Below are positions 4,729-7,449 of a stretch of 7,449 bases of DNA, piece by piece. Origin of the DNA: an uncultured Actinomycetospora sp. (GTDB taxonomy: Bacteria; Actinomycetota; Actinomycetes; Mycobacteriales; Pseudonocardiaceae); assembly GCA_902805495.1 (NCBI GenBank), contig CADCTH010000158.1, positions 1 to 7,449 of the forward strand, read 5' to 3'. The position numbers and the translations under genes were made by a program. Numbering within the stretch: the stretch's first letter is position 1; the number at the start of each line of letters is the position of its first letter. The notes under the pieces are model-generated. The model made no database searches. It was given only the letters and a program-made list of their open reading frames with translations, and had not been told where the DNA came from.

Positions 4729-6210
4729 ATGACTCGCGAGCCGGGGCACTCCGGTCCCGACAGCACGAGCCCGACGAGCTCCGCGGTGGACGTCGTCGAC
4801 GTCCTCGGCGTGGGGTTCGGTCCGTCGAACCTGGCCCTGGCCCTCGCGGTGCAGGAGCACAACGAGCGCTCGCCCGGGACCGCGCGCCTGCGCGCCGCGT
4901 TCGTCGAGCAGCAGGCGGCCTTCGGCTGGCACCGCGGCATGCTGCTCGAGGGCGCGACCATGCAGGTGTCCTTCCTCAAGGACCTGGTGACGATGCGGGA
5001 CCCCACGAGCCCGCGCTCGTTCCTGAGCTACCTGCAGGGCCAGGGGCGCCTCGCCGACTTCATCAACACGAAGACGATGTTCCCGTCGCGGGTCGAGTTC
5101 CACGACTACCTCGAGTGGTGCGCGGCCGACGTCCGCCACCTCGTGTCGTACGGGACGCGGGCGGTCGCGGTGCACGCCGTCACCGGCCCCGACGGCGAGG
5201 TCGAGGAGCTCGACGTCGTCCTGCGCGACGCCCGCGGTGAGGGGTCCGACGCGCGGGTCGTGCGCACCCGCAACCTCGTGCTCGCCACCGGTCTCGTGCC
5301 GTGGCTGCCGCCCGGCGTGCAGCGCGGTCACCGCGTCTGGCACAACAGCGAGCTGCTGCCGCGGCTGGCCGACCTGGCGCCCGCCGCGGAGCGCAGCCGG
5401 CGCTTCGTCGTCGTCGGGGCGGGGCAGAGCGCGGCCGAGGCGACGGCCTACCTGCACGACCGCGAGGACGCCGCCGAGGTCCACTCCGTGTTCTCCCGCT
5501 ACGGCTACAGCCCGGCCGACGACACGTCGTTCGCCAACCGGATCTTCGACCCGGAGGCCGTGGACCACTTCTTCGCCGCCCCCGGCGAGGTCAAGCAGAT
5601 GCTCATGGACTACCACGCCAACACCAACTACTCGGTGGTGGACCCGGAGCTGATCGCCGACCTCTACCAGCGCGAGTACCAGGAGAAGGTCCGCGGCCGG
5701 CAGCGTCTGCACGTCCACGGGGCCTGCCGGGTGTCGGCGGTGCGCGCGCCCGAGCCCGACACCGACGGGGACGGTCCCGGCCCGGGCGCCGACGGCCCCG
5801 ACGTCGAGGTCGACATCCAGTTCCTGCCCACCGGGCAGACCCGGACGATCAGCACCGACGTCGTCGTCTACGCCACCGGCTACCGGCCGATCGACCCGAG
5901 CGGCCTGCTCGGTGACGTCGGCGCCTGGTGCCGGCGGGCGCAGGACGGCGAGCTGCTGGTCGAGCGCGACTACCGGCTGCACACCATCGAGCCGCTGCGC
6001 GCCGGGGTCTACCTGCAGGGGCCCACCGAGCACACCCACGGGATCAGCTCGACGCTGCTGTCGACCACCGCGGTGCGCGCCGGCGAGATCCTCGACTCGG
6101 TGCTGGGCCACCGCCGGCCCGCCCCGGAGCTGGACGTCGACCACGACGGCCCCGGCGAGCCGGCGACGCTGGGGCCGGGCTGGGGTGACCCGGGGGTGGT
6201 CACGCCGTGA
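4729..6210 (+). CDS. L-ornithine N5-monooxygenase (siderophore hydroxamate biosynthesis)
   Basis: A 493-aa class B N-hydroxylating flavoprotein monooxygenase (SidA/PvdA/IucD family). It uses FAD, NADPH and O2 to hydroxylate the side-chain amine of ornithine, the first step to a hydroxamate siderophore. The FAD site is VLGVGFGPSNLALAL (25-39). FLKDLVTMRDPTSPRSF (82-98) is the amino-acid/flavin region; its RDPTSP form resembles ornithine enzymes more than lysine ones. The NADPH site is VVVGAGQSAAEA (227-238). DDTSFAN-RIFDP (264-275), HANTNYSVVD (296-305) and YATGYRP (381-387) are family hallmarks. K84, N270 and N300 keep the spacing of ornithine-binding K107, N293 and N323 of SidA. Residues 341-359 are an Asp/Gly/Pro-rich loop with no clear role. 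The ATG at 4729 is chosen because GAGGAG lies 4 nt upstream; a frame-extending start at 4633 would put the iron box inside the gene. The next gene overlaps its stop. Lysine N6-hydroxylation is the less likely alternative. Confidence 0.93.
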   Translation: MTREPGHSGPDSTSPTSSAVDVVDVLGVGFGPSNLALALAVQEHNERSPGTARLRAAFVEQQAAFGWHRGMLLEGATMQVSFLKDLVTMRDPTSPRSFLSYLQGQGRLADFINTKTMFPSRVEFHDYLEWCAADVRHLVSYGTRAVAVHAVTGPDGEVEELDVVLRDARGEGSDARVVRTRNLVLATGLVPWLPPGVQRGHRVWHNSELLPRLADLAPAAERSRRFVVVGAGQSAAEATAYLHDREDAAEVHSVFSRYGYSPADDTSFANRIFDPEAVDHFFAAPGEVKQMLMDYHANTNYSVVDPELIADLYQREYQEKVRGRQRLHVHGACRVSAVRAPEPDTDGDGPGPGADGPDVEVDIQFLPTGQTRTISTDVVVYATGYRPIDPSGLLGDVGAWCRRAQDGELLVERDYRLHTIEPLRAGVYLQGPTEHTHGISSTLLSTTAVRAGEILDSVLGHRRPAPELDVDHDGPGEPATLGPGWGDPGVVTP

Positions 6211-7010
6211 CGGGAGACGGAGCGCAGCGGAGCTCGACCAGTGGGTCCGGTCCCGCGCTGGTCACCGGCGCCGCCGGGGGCATCGGGGCCGCGGTCTGCC
6301 GCCTTCTCGTGGACGCGGGCGCGCCGGTGGCCCTGCTCGACCGCGACGCCGACGCCCTCGAGGCCGTCGTCGCGGAGCTGCGCGCCCGCGGCGGGAGCGC
6401 GGTGGCGGTGCCGGCCGACGTCACCGACGCCGGCGCGGTGGAGAAGGCGGTCGCGGCGGCCGAGGACGCGCTCGGGCCGCTGGCGACGCTGGCCAACGTG
6501 GCCGGGGTGCTGCACGTCGGGCGCGTCACCGAGATCGACGACACGGAGTGGCGCCGGTGCTTCGACGTCAACACCACCGGCGTCATGCACGCCTGCCGCG
6601 CCGTGGGCGCCCGCCTGGCCGAGCGCGGGGGAGGGTCGGTGGTCACGGTCGCCTCCAACGCCGCCGGCGTGCCCCGCATCGGCATGGCCGCCTACGCCGC
6701 GTCGAAGGCGGCCGCCGTCGCGCTCACCCGCTGCCTGGGCCTCGAGCTGGCCGAGCAGGGCGTGCGCGCCAACGTCGTGTGCCCCGGCTCGACCGACACC
6801 GCGATGCTGGACGCGATGGGCGACCTGCCGGCCGACCACGCCGGGCTGGTGCGCGGGTCGTCGGAGACCTTCAAGACGGGCATCCCGCTGGGCCGGGTCG
6901 CCGCGCCCGAGGACGTGGCCGAGGTGGTCGCTTTCCTCGCCTCCGACGCCGCCCGGCACGTGACGCTGCAGACCGTCTACGTCGACGGGGGCGCCTCGCT
7001 CGGACCCTGA
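6207..7010 (+). CDS. entA: 2,3-dihydro-2,3-dihydroxybenzoate dehydrogenase (EntA/DhbA)
   Basis: A 267-aa short-chain dehydrogenase/reductase that oxidises 2,3-dihydro-2,3-dihydroxybenzoate to 2,3-dihydroxybenzoate with NAD+, the catechol unit of catecholate siderophores. The Rossmann motif is TGAAGGIG (20-27). D45 in VALLDRD ends beta-2 and points to NAD rather than NADP. NVAG is at 97-100 and the catalytic set is S150, Y163 and K167 in YAASK. General SDRs look similar, but PRIGMAAYAASKAA (156-169), the PGSTDTAM segment (193-200), ETFKTGIPLGR (220-230) and HVTLQTVYVDGGASLG (251-266) match E. coli EntA segment by segment, which makes the specific call strong. About 14 extra residues precede the usual start. 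The start is GTG at 6207, whose GTGA overlaps the TGA of the upstream gene by 4 nt, indicating translational coupling; GGGGGTGG upstream may serve as ribosome site. The isochorismate synthase gene downstream makes the precursor pathway coherent; EntB-type isochorismatase was not seen and may lie beyond the window. Confidence 0.92.
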   Translation: MTGDGAQRSSTSGSGPALVTGAAGGIGAAVCRLLVDAGAPVALLDRDADALEAVVAELRARGGSAVAVPADVTDAGAVEKAVAAAEDALGPLATLANVAGVLHVGRVTEIDDTEWRRCFDVNTTGVMHACRAVGARLAERGGGSVVTVASNAAGVPRIGMAAYAASKAAAVALTRCLGLELAEQGVRANVVCPGSTDTAMLDAMGDLPADHAGLVRGSSETFKTGIPLGRVAAPEDVAEVVAFLASDAARHVTLQTVYVDGGASLGP

Positions 7011-7115
7011 CCGCCGTCCACCACCACCACCACCACGAGCTTCACCCCGAGGCCACCACATCCGTCCCCGCACGCCCCGACCACACCGATCGGCACGCAC
7101 CGTGAGAGGACCCCG
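7011..7115 (+). other. C-rich, G-poor spacer between entA and entC
   Basis: A 105-nt gap inside an otherwise tight operon. In 7011-7100 I count about 50 C and 15 G in 90 nt, a strong skew compared with the balanced coding sequence around it, and no stable hairpin was seen. A short frame through it reads His-rich but has no start codon or ribosome site, so it is probably not coding. C-rich, G-poor RNA is the usual signature of Rho loading (rut) sites, so transcription control between the two genes is possible. Confidence 0.4.
7018..7035 (+). repeat. (CCA)6 trinucleotide repeat
   Basis: Six perfect tandem CCA units, starting 8 nt after the entA stop codon and lying outside any supported gene. 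Copy number could vary between strains by slippage. No coding effect is expected in the current arrangement. Confidence 0.9.
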
Positions 7116-7449
7116 ATGACCCGCACCCCGACCAGCGCCGGCCCGGAGCTCGAGCGCACCCGGGAGGAGTCGTTGCCCGACGTGTCGGTCGACGTCCCGC
7201 CGGGCCCGGGCTCCGGCCCGGGCGCGTTCCTCTTCTCCACGCGCGAGGTGACGCTGCGGACCGCCGGTGTGCGCACCCGCGTCCCGGACGCCGCGCCGGG
7301 CGCGGTCGAGGCCGCGGCCGCCGCGACGCTCGCCGCCGAGCGGGCCGCGGGACATCCCGACCCGCTGGTGGTGGGCGCTGTCGGGTTCGCGCCGGGCGAG
7401 GCGCGCCTCGTGGTGCCCGCGCACGTGCACCGCACGCCCACCATCGCGC
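7116..7449 (+). CDS. entC: Isochorismate synthase, N-terminal part (partial, EntC/DhbC-like)
   Basis: The ATG at 7116 opens a frame that runs without a stop to the end of the window, giving the first 111 residues; the rest is cut off. GAGAGGA (7104-7110) sits 5 nt before the start. After a Pro/Gly/Glu-rich leader (1-36) come AFLFSTREVTLRTAGVRTRV (37-56) and DPLVVGAVGFAPGEARLVVP (82-101). These resemble the start of isochorismate synthases ('F-x-F-x-S-P-x-x-T-L-x-x-x-G' and 'V-V-G-A-I-P-F-D...A-x-L-x-V-P'). The enzyme converts chorismate to isochorismate, the first committed step to 2,3-dihydroxybenzoate; the catalytic chorismate-binding domain lies beyond the window. The position after an EntA-type gene supports this. 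Salicylate synthase or another MST-family enzyme cannot be fully excluded from the N-terminus alone, but entA next door argues for dihydroxybenzoate. Confidence 0.8.
   Translation, partial: MTRTPTSAGPELERTREESLPDVSVDVPPGPGSGPGAFLFSTREVTLRTAGVRTRVPDAAPGAVEAAAAATLAAERAAGHPDPLVVGAVGFAPGEARLVVPAHVHRTPTIA

Noticed and set aside
4705..6144. Minus-strand open frame of 479 codons opposite the monooxygenase, and another at 6009-7430
   Set aside because: No domain or motif is recognisable; both are antisense shadows of genes with complete cofactor and catalytic motifs.
7015..7104. Frame reading six histidines in a row after the entA stop, resembling a His-tag or metal-binding peptide
   Set aside because: It has no start codon or ribosome site and is explained by the (CCA)6 repeat. 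It is not evidence of vector sequence, since the sequence runs on into a natural entC gene.

Overview
This window is very GC-rich DNA, uses GTG starts and has a DtxR/IdeR-type iron box, all of which point to an actinobacterium. The gene content suggests the Mycobacteriales/Pseudonocardiales side of that phylum, because the left half looks like the mycobacterial methylglucose lipopolysaccharide (MGLP) locus. The genus cannot be read from the sequence.

Left half (1-3951). The end of a hexapeptide-repeat (left-handed beta-helix) acyltransferase on the + strand converges on a minus-strand group of three genes. In transcription order these are a SAM-dependent methyltransferase (3951-3187), a GH57/DUF1957 alpha-glucan branching enzyme (3130-1583) and a GT4 alpha-1,4-glucosyltransferase (1490-264). 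From memory, the order methyltransferase > GH57 > GT4, converging on an acyltransferase, is that of Mycobacterium tuberculosis Rv3030-Rv3031-Rv3032 and Rv3034c. That cluster makes the cytosolic 6-O-methylated, acylated alpha-1,4-glucan that binds fatty acids. In this model the GT4 enzyme elongates, GH57 branches, the methyltransferase caps glucoses and the acyltransferase esterifies the chain. The two convergent transcripts end in one near-perfect palindrome that contains both stop codons.

Middle (3952-4728). A 157-aa stand-alone BLUF (blue light using FAD) photoreceptor lies on the minus strand, 64 nt upstream of the methyltransferase and in the same direction. It has all the photocycle residues and no recognised output domain. 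Upstream is a 239-nt divergent promoter region holding a CRP/GlxR-like palindrome on the BLUF side and an iron box on the other.

Right half (4729-7449). A + strand siderophore operon starts just behind the iron box: an L-ornithine N5-monooxygenase (hydroxamate formation), a 2,3-dihydro-2,3-dihydroxybenzoate dehydrogenase (EntA type, overlapping by 4 nt) and the N-terminus of an isochorismate synthase (EntC/DhbC type), cut by the window edge. Hydroxamate and catechol precursor genes in one iron-controlled operon suggest a mixed catecholate-hydroxamate siderophore. Its NRPS genes would lie outside the window.

No tRNA, rRNA, CRISPR array, insertion sequence or phage gene was seen. No stretch over 300 nt lacks a gene. 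The most unusual points are the BLUF gene between (and possibly transcribed with) an MGLP-like operon and a siderophore operon, the double-stop palindrome, and the C-rich/G-poor spacer inside the siderophore operon.
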